From assembly GCF_012849095.1 (NCBI RefSeq), contig NZ_CP051680.1:8109001-8173000 (forward strand): DNA of 64,000 bases, given 5' to 3'. Each line of letters starts with the position of its first letter. The first letter of the stretch is position 1. The notes under the pieces were generated by a model. The model had not been told where the DNA came from. It made no database searches and worked only from the letters and a program-made list of their open reading frames with translations. Positions 25,849 to 35,202 of this stretch are shown here, one piece after another. The position numbers and the translations under genes were made by a program. This DNA is from Cohnella herbarum. GTDB taxonomy: Bacteria > Bacillota > Bacilli > Paenibacillales > Paenibacillaceae.

Positions 25849-27370
25849 CGGCGGCATCCTCCTTATACTGGAGAGGGGTAACGCCCGTATATCGTTTGAA
25901 CAGCTTGCGGAAATGCTTGAGATCCTGATACCCGCATTGAATCGCGATATCCCCGATTTTACCGTTCGGATTGCCTTCGATCAGCCGTTTCGCGTGCTCC
26001 ATTCTCAGTTGAGTCAAATATTCCAGGAAGTTTCGGCCGGTATGCTGCCGGAATAAAGTGCTGAAATAACCCGGGCTCATGTAAGAGGTAAGCGCGAGGT
26101 CGGTTAGATTGATCGGTTGTTCGAAATTAGCGTCGACGAACGCTTTGGCTTTCTCCAGCGCATCCTTGATTTTCTCGGCTTGCGCTTGGGGCTCGGCATC
26201 TAGGCAACGATTGAAATAATCGGCTACGATGTCCCGCTTGGACAGCATTCCGGCTACGTGAGGGAGGTTCTTAGCGATTCGGAACGCTTCCAGGTAATCT
26301 CGTTCGTTCGTCAAACCGGCTTCGAACATCTCTTTGGCTCCCCTAAGCAGGACATAGGGGAAGATGCTGTCGATCCAGTCCTGGCTCATCGTCGAAGAGG
26401 TAGGATAATGACTAAGATCGTTAAGCTTGTCCAAGATCGCCGTACGATTCCCTTGCTTCATCAAGATGAACCATTCCCGCTCCCATGCCGCGTTCAAAGG
26501 GATTTCAACGGATTCCGATATTTCCGAATCGTCGTTACCCAAAGACGAAGGCGCCGATCCTTCGGGTAAACTGGCTTGAAGCGTATAGGCCTCGTAAGCT
26601 TTGGCAACGGATTCTCTCAACCGGTCGATCCCTTTGACGACGGTTCCGATACCCGCCAGCCGATAGACGCTCCGATCGGAAAGCATCGTACGAAGAATGG
26701 AGAGGAGTTCGCCCATGTCTTCCGTCGAACCGACCGCGATAAGCGTGTAGGTATGATCTCTTGTCCGCAGCAGGAAGATTTCGCATCGGTTAGCCAGAAA
26801 TTGAAATTCTCCGAACAGCTTCCTTCTATCCATCTCGCATTCGAACATCGAAGCGACGAAATGATCTTCCCCTTCTGGAAGACGTATGTCGGACCAATCC
26901 TCAAGCATGCTTTCTTCCTCGTCGTAAGCGCCTTCAAGCAAGAGACGGAAAAATTGTTCGCGGGTGTTGTAAAGATGGTCCGCGGCTTTGTTTCTGGCGC
27001 CTTGGGTTTTCTCGATCAAATCCTTCATCAGCGCGTTGAGTTCAAGCTTATCCACCGGCTTCAGCAAATAATCCGCCACCGAAAGCTGGATGGACTTACG
27101 CACGTAAGCAAAGTCGTCGAACCCGCTAATGACGAGGAAAGCGACGTGGGGATATAATTCCTTCGCTTTCTCGATGAGCTGAAGCCCGTCCAACACCGGC
27201 ATTCTCACGTCCGTAATGACGACGTCGACCTCCAGCTCGCTCATCGCTTCCAGCGCTTCATGCCCGTTCGCGCACTCTCCCGCGAGCCGCAAACCAAGAC
27301 GATCCCATTCGATCATCTTGATGATCCCAGCACGCGATAACCTTTGATCGTCCACCACAAGTACTTTCAT
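25841..27370 (-). CDS. YesN-type response regulator with AraC DNA-binding domain
   Basis: A 509-aa transcription activator. Receiver domain about 1-125 with phospho-acceptor Asp54 (VDVVITDVRMPVLDG) and Lys in DYLLKPVDK. A long linker domain of about 270 residues follows, then a C-terminal AraC helix-turn-helix pair (AKAFVDANFEQPINLTDLA to RRYTGVTPLQYKED-like end, about 405-505). Starts 187 bp from the divergent importer operon, whose promoter has a TATACT -10 but no -35, consistent with activation by this protein. Paired CATGAAA elements at 27439 and 27483, 44 bp apart, are candidate binding sites (inference). Confidence 0.93.
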   Translation of the reverse strand: MKVLVVDDQRLSRAGIIKMIEWDRLGLRLAGECANGHEALEAMSELEVDVVITDVRMPVLDGLQLIEKAKELYPHVAFLVISGFDDFAYVRKSIQLSVADYLLKPVDKLELNALMKDLIEKTQGARNKAADHLYNTREQFFRLLLEGAYDEEESMLEDWSDIRLPEGEDHFVASMFECEMDRRKLFGEFQFLANRCEIFLLRTRDHTYTLIAVGSTEDMGELLSILRTMLSDRSVYRLAGIGTVVKGIDRLRESVAKAYEAYTLQASLPEGSAPSSLGNDDSEISESVEIPLNAAWEREWFILMKQGNRTAILDKLNDLSHYPTSSTMSQDWIDSIFPYVLLRGAKEMFEAGLTNERDYLEAFRIAKNLPHVAGMLSKRDIVADYFNRCLDAEPQAQAEKIKDALEKAKAFVDANFEQPINLTDLALTSYMSPGYFSTLFRQHTGRNFLEYLTQLRMEHAKRLIEGNPNGKIGDIAIQCGYQDLKHFRKLFKRYTGVTPLQYKEDAAVD

Positions 27371-27502
27371 CTGTCCTCATCCTTTGTCTCGGTTGCATCC
27401 TGCCTCTTAAAATTACGGACTAGTATATCACAACTTTTCATGAAAGAACGAGTTGCCCGCTCCGCAAAAAAATGTACCCCCTCATGAAAAAAGATCGCGT
27501 CC

Positions 27503-27523
27503 TATACTCCTAAAACGGTTTCA
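27503..27523 (+). promoter_or_regulatory. -10 box and cre-like site of the first importer operon
   Basis: TATACT at 27503-27508 is a likely -10. The adjacent CTAAAACGGTTTCA (27510-27523) matches 12 of 14 positions of the CcpA consensus TGWAARCGNTTWCA. Its placement at or just after the start point fits catabolite repression. Confidence 0.45.
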
Positions 27524-27557
27524 CTTAAAGTTTAGAGTATCGATTGGAGGGCACGAC

Positions 27558-28454
27558 ATGACAAACACGGCAGGATTTTTCCGCAAGCACTGGAAAGGAT
27601 ACGCTTTCCTCATTCCCATATTCCTCGTTCTCGGGACCTTCAAATACATTCCGTTCTTCAACGCGGTGAAGATGTCGTTCTACGACTGGAACGGCGCGAA
27701 CGTCAAGGATTTCATCGGATTTGACAATTTCATTCGCTTGTTCCAAGACGACACGTTCTATACGTCTTTGAAAAATATCGGGATATTCACGGTGAGCGGG
27801 ATACTCATTCAGCTGACGGTGCCGCTCATTGCCGCGGTTCTCGTCTTCCATGTGAAGAACATGAAGCTGCAGAACATGCTCAAGGTATGGTTCGTTATCC
27901 CTTTGGTCATTCCGAGCATCGTCATTTACCTGACTTGGCAGTGGATCTTCGCGGGGGAATACGGCGTGCTTAATCAATTTCTCGAAGCGATCGGGCTCGA
28001 TTCTTGGACTCATGCGTGGCTCGGAGAAAGCAAAACGGCGATCTGGTCCATCATCTTCGTTAACTTTCCTTGGATCGGGGGAATTACGTTCCTACTGTAC
28101 TTGGCGGGTCTGATGTCGATTTCTAGCGAACTGTTCGAGGTTGCAAAGCTGGACGGAATGAACGCGTGGCAGCGATTTATTCGCTTGGAGCTTCCTCTCG
28201 TGCGCAGCCAGGTTAAACTCGTCATGGTGCTCACGATCATCCAGCAAATTCAAAGCTTCGAGAACATTCTCGTGTTAACGAACGGCGGACCGGGGGATAC
28301 GACGATATCTCCTGCATTGTATCTGTACACCAAAGGATTTTCTTACAGCGAGATGGGATATGCGTCCGCGATTGGGCTCGTGCTGTTCATTATTTTGCTG
28401 TTGCTGACTTTGATTAACAATAAGTTCGTGAAAAACACAGATAAAATCGACTAA
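27558..28454 (+). CDS. CUT1 sugar ABC transporter permease (MalF/UgpA-type)
   Basis: Integral membrane component of an oligosaccharide importer, 298 aa from ATG 27558 behind GGAGG; an upstream extension to 27453 would read through the promoter. About six membrane segments, beginning with GYAFLIPIFLVLGTF. The cytoplasmic EAA loop, which contacts the ATPase, is around residue 195 (ELFEVAKLDGMNAWQRF and LPLVRSQ). It operates with the next permease and the lipoprotein at 29324. No ATPase gene lies nearby, so a shared MsmX-type ATPase is likely. Confidence 0.92.
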   Translation: MTNTAGFFRKHWKGYAFLIPIFLVLGTFKYIPFFNAVKMSFYDWNGANVKDFIGFDNFIRLFQDDTFYTSLKNIGIFTVSGILIQLTVPLIAAVLVFHVKNMKLQNMLKVWFVIPLVIPSIVIYLTWQWIFAGEYGVLNQFLEAIGLDSWTHAWLGESKTAIWSIIFVNFPWIGGITFLLYLAGLMSISSELFEVAKLDGMNAWQRFIRLELPLVRSQVKLVMVLTIIQQIQSFENILVLTNGGPGDTTISPALYLYTKGFSYSEMGYASAIGLVLFIILLLLTLINNKFVKNTDKID

Positions 28455-28469
28455 GAAGGTGAAAATGAT

Positions 28470-29288
28470 ATGAACAGGAAGCTATTGGCATTGCCCCATT
28501 ACGGTTCTCTAGCTCTCTTGCTAGCGTTGACGCTTTTCCCGTTTTATATGCTCATCGTCAGCTCGGTTAAATACACGGAGCAAGCGATTCATAATTTCTG
28601 GGGCATCTCGTTCCCCATTCATTTCGATAACTACTCGGCGGCCTTCAAACAAATCGCACCTTTCATCGGCAATACGGTGTTGATTTCTTCCGCGATCGTC
28701 GTCGGAGTCGTGCTGATCTCTTCGTTAGCCGCCTATTCGTTCGTCAGGTTTAACTATCCGGGTAAGCAATTGTTCTTCGTTCTTATTCTTTCGCTCATGA
28801 TGATTCCCGGTTACTTGATCCTCATTCCCCAGTTTTTGCTCGTTCAGAAGCTGGACATGTTGAATACGTATCAAGGTCAGATTTTTCCCCCGATGGCTTT
28901 CGGAGCCGCGATGGCGACCTTCCTGATGAAAACCTTCTTCGAAGGGATTCCGAAAAGCTTGATCGAAGCGGCGGACATGGAAGGCGCGGGCGAGCGGCAA
29001 ATTTTTCTCAAAATAATCATTCCGCTCTCTCTGCCGATAATCGCGACCGTCGCTATCATCAATTTCTTGGCCGGCTGGAACAACTATATTTGGCCGCTTG
29101 TCGCAACGAACGGCGATGCCGTTAAACCGGTCATCCTCGCGCTCAGCACGATAACGGGGAACATGGACCAAGGCGTCGGGGTTAAACTCGCGGGGTATAT
29201 TATTTCTTCGATCCCGCTGCTACTGCTTTTTGTCGTCGCTACCAAACCTTTCATCTCCGGGGTTACTTCCGGGGCAGTAAAGGGTTAG
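28470..29288 (+). CDS. CUT1 sugar ABC transporter permease (MalG/UgpE-type)
   Basis: Second permease, 272 aa, starting 15 bp after its partner behind AGAAGGTGA. Six predicted membrane segments. The EAA loop is around residue 168 (SLIEAADMEGAGERQIFLK, then IPLSLPIIATVA). The C-terminus KPFISGVTSGAVKG is typical of this subfamily. Forms a heterodimer with the product of 27558-28454. Confidence 0.92.
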   Translation: MNRKLLALPHYGSLALLLALTLFPFYMLIVSSVKYTEQAIHNFWGISFPIHFDNYSAAFKQIAPFIGNTVLISSAIVVGVVLISSLAAYSFVRFNYPGKQLFFVLILSLMMIPGYLILIPQFLLVQKLDMLNTYQGQIFPPMAFGAAMATFLMKTFFEGIPKSLIEAADMEGAGERQIFLKIIIPLSLPIIATVAIINFLAGWNNYIWPLVATNGDAVKPVILALSTITGNMDQGVGVKLAGYIISSIPLLLLFVVATKPFISGVTSGAVKG

Positions 29289-29323
29289 GATAGAAAAACA
29301 TCATGAATAAGGGGTGGGTTTGC

Positions 29324-30784
29324 ATGTTTAAGAAGAAAAACGCTTTGTTATCGACGTCGCTCGTCTTGAGTATGGGAGTTGCGTTGTTAAGCGGGTGCGC
29401 TTCGGGAAATTCCGATTCTAGTCCGGAATCGAGTTCGTCGGCCGGAGCCGCGGCCAAGTCCGTGAATCTGACGTTCGCGGTCGAAACGCCGAAGGACGAA
29501 GAAACGAAACAAGTGTGGCAGGAAATTATCGACGGTTATACGAGCAAGCACGACAATGTCAAAATCAAGCTGGACTACGCTCCGAACGACGGGGATTCAT
29601 TCAGAACTTGGCTCACGACGGGTTTGATCGGCGGAACGTCTCCCGATATTATTCCAAGCCGTTATACATGGACTCATGAGGATCTAAATAAAGATTTGAT
29701 CGTCGATCTCTCTTCCGAATACGACAAACCTAATCCGTACGCGGGCAACAAGGTGTGGAAAGACACTTTCACCCCGTCGATCCTGAACGAAATGAAAAAC
29801 CCGACTTCGGGCAGTATTGCGGGGATTACGTTGCAAACGTTATCCATCCGCGTATTCTACAATCAAGATTTGTTCGCGAAGAACAATCTGGCTATTCCGA
29901 AGACTTGGACCGAATTCCTGGACGTTCAATCGAAGTTGAAAGCGGCCGGCGTAACGCCGTTCGCGTTCGCGAACTCGAAACCGGGCGATAACCACTATCT
30001 GTGGGCCGTTAACATGATGACGAATCAAATCGCGGCGGAGAAAGTAAGAAGCTACGACTTCAACAACAATAGACAGCTCGAATTGAACGAAATCGCGGCA
30101 TCCGTCGACGAAGGCGCGGTAAACCTGGAGTCCGCGGACTGGACGGGCTATATGCCGATCATGAAAGACTGGTCGCAGTATTGGGCGAAGGGATACAACG
30201 CGATGAACGGCGACGCGGCGAAAGAAATGTTCTTGCGCGGCGATGCGGCGATGGTAATGGCAGGCAACTTCGAATTGAAGACCATCCAAGACTCCAAAGC
30301 TCGCAACTTCGAATACGGCACGTTCGCTTTGCCTTACTTGACCAAGGATCAAAACCCGAACGCGGCCGAGAAAAACTACGAGCTGGGCGGATATCCGGAT
30401 CTCGTGTTCGCGATTCCGAAAAAAGTAACGGGCGACAAATACGCGGCGGCAGTGGATTTCTTCATGTATTTATCCTCGCCTGAAGTGGCAACGATCATGG
30501 GCAACAAAATGTACGTCGCGACGACGCTTGCCAACGTCGAGTTGCCGGCTAACTTGAGCGGCTTCCAATTCGTGGGCGACCGCATTCTGGTTAACTTCTA
30601 TGCGGCGCATATCGACAAGAAGCTGAACGAGGACCTGGTGAAAATCGGTCAGTTGTACCTGGAAGGCACGATTACGGAGGAGAAATACAAAGCCGAATTG
30701 CAAAAGACGCTTAAAGCGGATATGACGACCGTACTGAAAACGAATAACTGGAACAAGGAAAACCTCTACGGTACGAAGCAATAA
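29324..30784 (+). CDS. Extracellular sugar-binding lipoprotein of the first importer
   Basis: Family 1 solute-binding protein of 486 aa. ATG 29324 gives a signal peptide (KKKNALLSTSLVLSMGVAL) and lipobox LLSGC, after which Cys would be lipidated; a start at 29303 is possible but lacks a better ribosome site. The mature protein opens with a Ser-rich linker (SGNSDSSPESSSSAG), then the binding fold with LDYAPNDGDSFRTWLTTG and DIIPSRYTW. Followed by an intercistronic hairpin (30836-30870), a usual arrangement for boosting the binding protein. The ligand is probably an oligosaccharide, given the downstream glycosidase and sulfatase. Confidence 0.92.
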   Translation: MFKKKNALLSTSLVLSMGVALLSGCASGNSDSSPESSSSAGAAAKSVNLTFAVETPKDEETKQVWQEIIDGYTSKHDNVKIKLDYAPNDGDSFRTWLTTGLIGGTSPDIIPSRYTWTHEDLNKDLIVDLSSEYDKPNPYAGNKVWKDTFTPSILNEMKNPTSGSIAGITLQTLSIRVFYNQDLFAKNNLAIPKTWTEFLDVQSKLKAAGVTPFAFANSKPGDNHYLWAVNMMTNQIAAEKVRSYDFNNNRQLELNEIAASVDEGAVNLESADWTGYMPIMKDWSQYWAKGYNAMNGDAAKEMFLRGDAAMVMAGNFELKTIQDSKARNFEYGTFALPYLTKDQNPNAAEKNYELGGYPDLVFAIPKKVTGDKYAAAVDFFMYLSSPEVATIMGNKMYVATTLANVELPANLSGFQFVGDRILVNFYAAHIDKKLNEDLVKIGQLYLEGTITEEKYKAELQKTLKADMTTVLKTNNWNKENLYGTKQ

Positions 30785-30835
30785 TTGTTAATAATCGCGA
30801 TATAGCGGATTGACCGACAACGAGAAGATCATAGG

Positions 30836-30870
30836 CGGGAGGAGCGTCCGGCAGGACTGTTCCTCCTTCC
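30836..30870 (+). terminator. Intercistronic hairpin after the binding-protein gene
   Basis: GGAGGAGCGTCC pairs imperfectly with GGACTGTTCCTCC around GGCA, followed by TTCCTT. It may be a weak attenuator that lowers expression of the downstream enzymes relative to the lipoprotein, or an mRNA stabiliser. Confidence 0.5.
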
Positions 30871-30902
30871 TTATATCCGACCTGACGAGAAGGAGATAGA
30901 CC

Positions 30903-32936
30903 ATGACTACGAATAGCAACTGGTTTCGGGAGAACATCAGACAGGTTCATATAGATTTTCATATGCCGGAGTTTCCGCGCGACGCAATCAACAATTTTAA
31001 CGCCCAAGAGTTCGTCTCCCATTTCGTAAGAGCGAAAGCGAATGTGATCGGCGTATTTACCAAATGCCACTTCGGAAACGCGTTTTACGACAATACGGTC
31101 GGACATAAGCACAGCGGATTAAAGGAGGATTTCTTCGGGGAAGTGTTAGCTGAAGCGAGGAAAAACGACATCAAGGTAATCGCGTACTACTCGCTCGGAA
31201 CGGACGCCCATGCGGTGCTGAATAACCCGGATTGGTATCAAGTCGACGAGTTCGGCAAAGTCCGTGGGAGTGAAGGGACCGTATGGGAGCTGCCTTGCAT
31301 TAACAGTCCATATCGCGAAGAATTGGTGATCCCTCAGGTAAAGGAAATTACCGAGAAATACGAGATGGACGGATATCTGTTCGATATTCCTTACATTCAT
31401 AATCACTATTGCTTCTGCGACTATTGCAAAAAGAAATTTGTCGAGGAATACGGCCAAGAGCTAACGCCGGAGCTGCTGAAGACGAACCGCGAGCTTGTCA
31501 TCGGCTTCGGAATCGATTCCGCCGCGCGCTGCATGAAAGAAATCCACGACGTCATCAAGAAAATCCGTCCGGAAGTGCTTGTCAATTGCAACGGAGCTTG
31601 GCGCATGGGCGAACCGGCATCGGTAAACGCGACGAGCGATTACGGGTTATGGGAATCTCAGCCGTCCGCAACCGGTTCGTTCTTGGGACATTCCATTCGC
31701 GCTCGCCACATTCGCACGTTGGACGTTCCCGTTCAAATTATGACGGTACGCTTCACTGAGGGCTGGGGACTCATGTCCTGCAAGACGGCCGAGCAATTGA
31801 AGTTCGAATTCGCTTGCATCATGGCGAACGGAGGCATTATCAATATCGGCGACCAAGTGATGCCGGACGGTTCGTTGCAGGGCGGCGTTTACGATATTAT
31901 CGGCGAGGCGTTCTCCTTCGTGGAAGAGCGGGAAGCATATTGCATCGGCGCGAAGAGCGTCCGCGGTATCGCGGTCATCGCAGACAACACGAGCAATTGG
32001 TACCATGACAAGGACGATTCGGCGACGTTCGGATCAGCGAAAATGCTGATCGAAGGGCATCGTCAATTCGATATCTATTATAACGACGAGTTTCCGGATT
32101 TGGCGGGTTATCGGGCGGTTGTCCTTCCGGAGAACGTCAAATTATCGAAGGCATCGATCGAAAGGCTGGAAGCTTTCGTACGAGAGGGAGGTTTGCTGCT
32201 GGCCGAAGGCGCCGCGACCTATTCCAAGGAAACGAAGGATTTCGGGCTTGCAGACGTACTGGGCTTGCATTACTTGGAGCGGACTCCGTATCCGTTCGCC
32301 TATTTCACGGAGAACGAACGGTTGTGGAACGGAGTCGCCAAGATACCGCAGCTAGTCGAAGGGGAGTTCATTAAGACGGTTCCTACGACGGCCGAGACGT
32401 TAAGCTTGATCCAATGGCCGCTTACCGTACCTGCTGTTAATCGCGCCTTCCGTCATCCGATGCCTCCGGCGGGAACGATCAGCGATTTTCCCGGCATCAG
32501 CGTCAACCGTTATGGGGAAGGAACCGCTCTTTACGTGGCGGCCCCCGTATTCCGCACTTATTGGAACAGCAATCATTTCTGGGTGAGGCGGATCATTACG
32601 AATCTGCTCGATCGGTACGATACCGGCAAATATTTCGAAACGAACGCTCCCGTGCACGTCGAGACGAACTTAATGGAGAAGGACGGCAAGAAGATTCTTC
32701 ATCTGATCAACTTCCAGAACATCCATGCGGGCGAGAAGAGCAGCTCGTTCTACGATCCGATCGAGAACATTACGCCGGTTCATGACATCGAAGTGCGAAT
32801 TAACGATAAAAAGATTCGATCGGCAACGGTTCGCCCGGGCAACGAGCGATTGGTTACGGAAGAAACGGAGAAAGGAATTCGGTTTACGGTTCCTAAAGTC
32901 CATATCCACGCGATGATCGAATTAAGCGCGGATTAA
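30903..32936 (+). CDS. GHL6-like putative glycosidase with beta-galactosidase trimerisation-like domain
   Basis: A 677-aa cytoplasmic protein with no signal peptide. The N-terminal half (about 1-330) looks like the TIM barrel of the GHL6/alpha-fucosidase-like group: RQVHIDFHMPEFP, VIGVFTKCHFGNAFY, VIAYYSLGTD, MDGYLFDIPY and VNCNGAWRMG. A Cys-rich HYCFCDYCKKKF (about 175) recurs in such proteins and may bind metal. The middle (about 345-540) resembles the class I amidotransferase-like trimerisation domain of GH42 enzymes (FDIYYNDEFPDLAGYRAVVL, EGGLLLAEGAATYS). A beta C-terminal domain follows. Position between importer and sulfatase suggests it cleaves the imported sulfated oligosaccharide. 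The catalytic residues and linkage cannot be assigned. Confidence 0.68.
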   Translation: MTTNSNWFRENIRQVHIDFHMPEFPRDAINNFNAQEFVSHFVRAKANVIGVFTKCHFGNAFYDNTVGHKHSGLKEDFFGEVLAEARKNDIKVIAYYSLGTDAHAVLNNPDWYQVDEFGKVRGSEGTVWELPCINSPYREELVIPQVKEITEKYEMDGYLFDIPYIHNHYCFCDYCKKKFVEEYGQELTPELLKTNRELVIGFGIDSAARCMKEIHDVIKKIRPEVLVNCNGAWRMGEPASVNATSDYGLWESQPSATGSFLGHSIRARHIRTLDVPVQIMTVRFTEGWGLMSCKTAEQLKFEFACIMANGGIINIGDQVMPDGSLQGGVYDIIGEAFSFVEEREAYCIGAKSVRGIAVIADNTSNWYHDKDDSATFGSAKMLIEGHRQFDIYYNDEFPDLAGYRAVVLPENVKLSKASIERLEAFVREGGLLLAEGAATYSKETKDFGLADVLGLHYLERTPYPFAYFTENERLWNGVAKIPQLVEGEFIKTVPTTAETLSLIQWPLTVPAVNRAFRHPMPPAGTISDFPGISVNRYGEGTALYVAAPVFRTYWNSNHFWVRRIITNLLDRYDTGKYFETNAPVHVETNLMEKDGKKILHLINFQNIHAGEKSSSFYDPIENITPVHDIEVRINDKKIRSATVRPGNERLVTEETEKGIRFTVPKVHIHAMIELSAD

Positions 32937-32965
32937 TCCAGATTAGAAGACAGAGGTGATTGTTC

Positions 32966-34465
32966 ATGAACAGTATCGTTATCGTCTGCGACACGTTAAG
33001 GAGGGATCACTGCGGTCCCTATCATCTGGGGCGTCCGCTGAATCAAGTGACGAGCGCGGAGCAGCAAGATTGGGTCATTCCTACGCCGAACATGGACCGT
33101 TTGGCGGAGAAGGGTATCGTTTTCGACAACGCGTATTGCGGATCGACGCCTTGCATGCCGGCCAGAAGGGATATTTACACGGGGCGTTACGAATTTCTGG
33201 AACGCGGATGGGGACCGCTCGAGGAGGACGATCTGGATCTGCCAAGGCAGATTTCGGGACCGCCCAACCAATCCATGTCCGAACAGTTGAAGAACGGGAA
33301 TCCCGTCAGTTACTTCATCACGGATCACTTTCATATGTGGGAACAGGGAGCCGGCAATTATCATATGGGGTATACCGGATTCGAGTTTATTCGCGGACAC
33401 GAAGCGGACGCTTGGAGAACGGATCCCGTCGAGTTCCCATGTCCCGATTCGGAGCGGGTCACGAAGCTGGAAAGGCATTTCCGCAACGTTCATCTTACCC
33501 GCAAATCCGAGGAGGATTATTTCTGCGCCCAGATGTTCTCCAAAGCCTCTGAATGGTTGGAAGCGAATTATACGCATAAGGACTTCTACCTTCATTTGGA
33601 TTGCTTCGACCCGCACGAGCCGTGGGATCCGCCCGAGGAATACGTCAAGATGTTCGATCCGAGAGGGTACGACGTCGACCGGTTTATCCCGCAAGCGCCT
33701 TACGACGAATGGCGCAATCATATGAACGAAGATCAATTGAAGCACGTGCAAGCTTGCTACGCGGCTAACGTCGTTCTTGTAGATAAATGGCTCGGCAAGC
33801 TGCTCGACAAGATGGACGAGCTCGATCTGTGGAGCAACACGATGCTCGTTTTCACGACCGACCACGGCACGTATAACGGAGATCTTGGCCGTACGGGCAA
33901 GCTGCAGACGCATCAATACGATGCCGTTTCCCATATTCCCTTCATCGTGGCTTATCCTCATGGGGGGCAAGGGACGAGAAGGAATCAATTGGCCCAACTC
34001 GTCGATATTTATCCGACCGTGTTGCGGGCGACGGGCAAGGCATGCCCCCCGGATCGGCACGGATTGGATTTGACGCCCGTGTTCGAAGACGAAGCGGCGC
34101 ATCTGCGGGACTACGCGATCAGCGGCATGTTCGGGAAGAGCGTCACCGTCACCGACGGCCGCTGGGTATTGCATCAATCGCCGAACGCGGACAACCAGCC
34201 GCTCTATTGGCACGGAACTTGTCTGGCTAAATTCATTCCGTACGATCTGGGTCCTTACCGGGACGGCGTAAGAGCCGTTACGGATTGCGCCTCCTGGCCG
34301 ACTCCGACTTGGTTGAGCGATAAGAAACTCGATCCTAGCGAGCATAATAACTTGGTCGATCGGGAGCCGGAGCAGGCGGCGAGGCTGCGGCAAGCGTTGA
34401 AGGAAACGTTAATTACGCTTAAGGCGCCGACCGAGCAATTCGCAAGACTGGGTCTTCGGGATTAG
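32966..34465 (+). CDS. Cytoplasmic type I sulfatase
   Basis: A 499-aa sulfatase of the alkaline phosphatase superfamily; start ATG 32966 behind AGAGGTGAT. No signal peptide, so it acts inside the cell on imported substrate. The formylglycine motif is CMPAR (Cys63, C-x-P-x-R) followed by RDIYTGR. Metal ligands include Asp9 (VIVCDTLRRDH) and FTTDHGTYNGDLG (about 295), with HLDCFDPHEPWDPP (about 205) as part of the substrate region. Cys63 must be oxidised by the formylglycine-generating enzyme encoded three genes downstream. Several features (RDHCGPY, HEPWDPP) are shared with polysaccharide sulfatases. The product is sulfate plus a desulfated sugar; the exact sugar is not readable. Confidence 0.92.
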   Translation: MNSIVIVCDTLRRDHCGPYHLGRPLNQVTSAEQQDWVIPTPNMDRLAEKGIVFDNAYCGSTPCMPARRDIYTGRYEFLERGWGPLEEDDLDLPRQISGPPNQSMSEQLKNGNPVSYFITDHFHMWEQGAGNYHMGYTGFEFIRGHEADAWRTDPVEFPCPDSERVTKLERHFRNVHLTRKSEEDYFCAQMFSKASEWLEANYTHKDFYLHLDCFDPHEPWDPPEEYVKMFDPRGYDVDRFIPQAPYDEWRNHMNEDQLKHVQACYAANVVLVDKWLGKLLDKMDELDLWSNTMLVFTTDHGTYNGDLGRTGKLQTHQYDAVSHIPFIVAYPHGGQGTRRNQLAQLVDIYPTVLRATGKACPPDRHGLDLTPVFEDEAAHLRDYAISGMFGKSVTVTDGRWVLHQSPNADNQPLYWHGTCLAKFIPYDLGPYRDGVRAVTDCASWPTPTWLSDKKLDPSEHNNLVDREPEQAARLRQALKETLITLKAPTEQFARLGLRD

Positions 34466-34549
34466 AAGGTTATAGACGAACATGACGAGCGACCGCGCCA
34501 GCGGTTGCTTCGTCGTGCTTCGCGTCAGCAAGAGGAAGGTGATCATCGA

Positions 34550-35188
34550 GTGATTTCGCAACTTAGAGCAAGATTATCCATACTCGGGCAAATCTTTTGG
34601 GTGTTTTTCAAAATCGGACCGTCGAGCTTCGGTGGAGGTTATGCGATGATTCCCGTCATCGAAAGGGAAGTCGTTCAGAAGCGGGGATGGTTAAGGCAAG
34701 AGGATATCGCCGATCTGGTGTCCGTGGCGGGAAGCGCACCCGGAGGAGTCGGCGTCAATTCGGCGGTGTTCATCGGATATCGCAAATCCGGCGTAACCGG
34801 CGCTTGCATGGCGGTGCTCGGCATTACGCTGCCGACGTTCGCGATCGTTTTTCTGCTAAGCGTGTTCTACCTGCATTTCGAGAACAATCCGAAGATAGCT
34901 GCGGCGCTGAAAGGCATTCACGGAGCGATCATCGCTTTGATTTTATTAGCGGCGTTCAAAATGGTCAAAACATCGATCTTCGACAAGGCGACGACGGTCA
35001 TCGAAATCGCGGCCCTCGGAGTGCTGCTCTTCACTTCGATCCATCCGATCTACGTCATTGCTGGCGGGGTCTTAGCCGGCATCCTTATCGTCGGAGCTAA
35101 GGAACGGACGGGAATGAAGGTTCGGACGGAAAAAGAGACGACTCCCGCTTCCGATCAGCAGCTGTTGTTTCCGGAATATTATATCTAG
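34550..35188 (+). CDS. Half-size CHR (chromate/sulfate) transporter, subunit 1
   Basis: A 212-aa membrane protein of the short-chain CHR family, GTG start at 34550 behind AGGAAGGTGAT; the frame is open to 34505. The diagnostic FKIGPSSFGGGYAMIPVIERE is at the N-terminus; about five membrane segments follow. The usual PGP motif reads APGGVGVNSAVFIGY. Short CHR proteins work as pairs and the second subunit starts 14 bp downstream. Named for chromate efflux, the family exchanges chromate and sulfate. Between a sulfatase and its activator, a role in exporting the released sulfate is a reasonable inference. Confidence 0.85.
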   Translation: MISQLRARLSILGQIFWVFFKIGPSSFGGGYAMIPVIEREVVQKRGWLRQEDIADLVSVAGSAPGGVGVNSAVFIGYRKSGVTGACMAVLGITLPTFAIVFLLSVFYLHFENNPKIAAALKGIHGAIIALILLAAFKMVKTSIFDKATTVIEIAALGVLLFTSIHPIYVIAGGVLAGILIVGAKERTGMKVRTEKETTPASDQQLLFPEYYI

Positions 35189-35202
35189 GTCGGGGGATAG
35201 AT

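Noticed and set aside
32996..34393. Long minus-strand open frame (465 codons) opposite the sulfatase gene
   Set aside because: It lies wholly antisense to a clear sulfatase, has no ribosome site or recognisable domain, and its composition (rich in Arg, Val, His) is that of a complementary frame.
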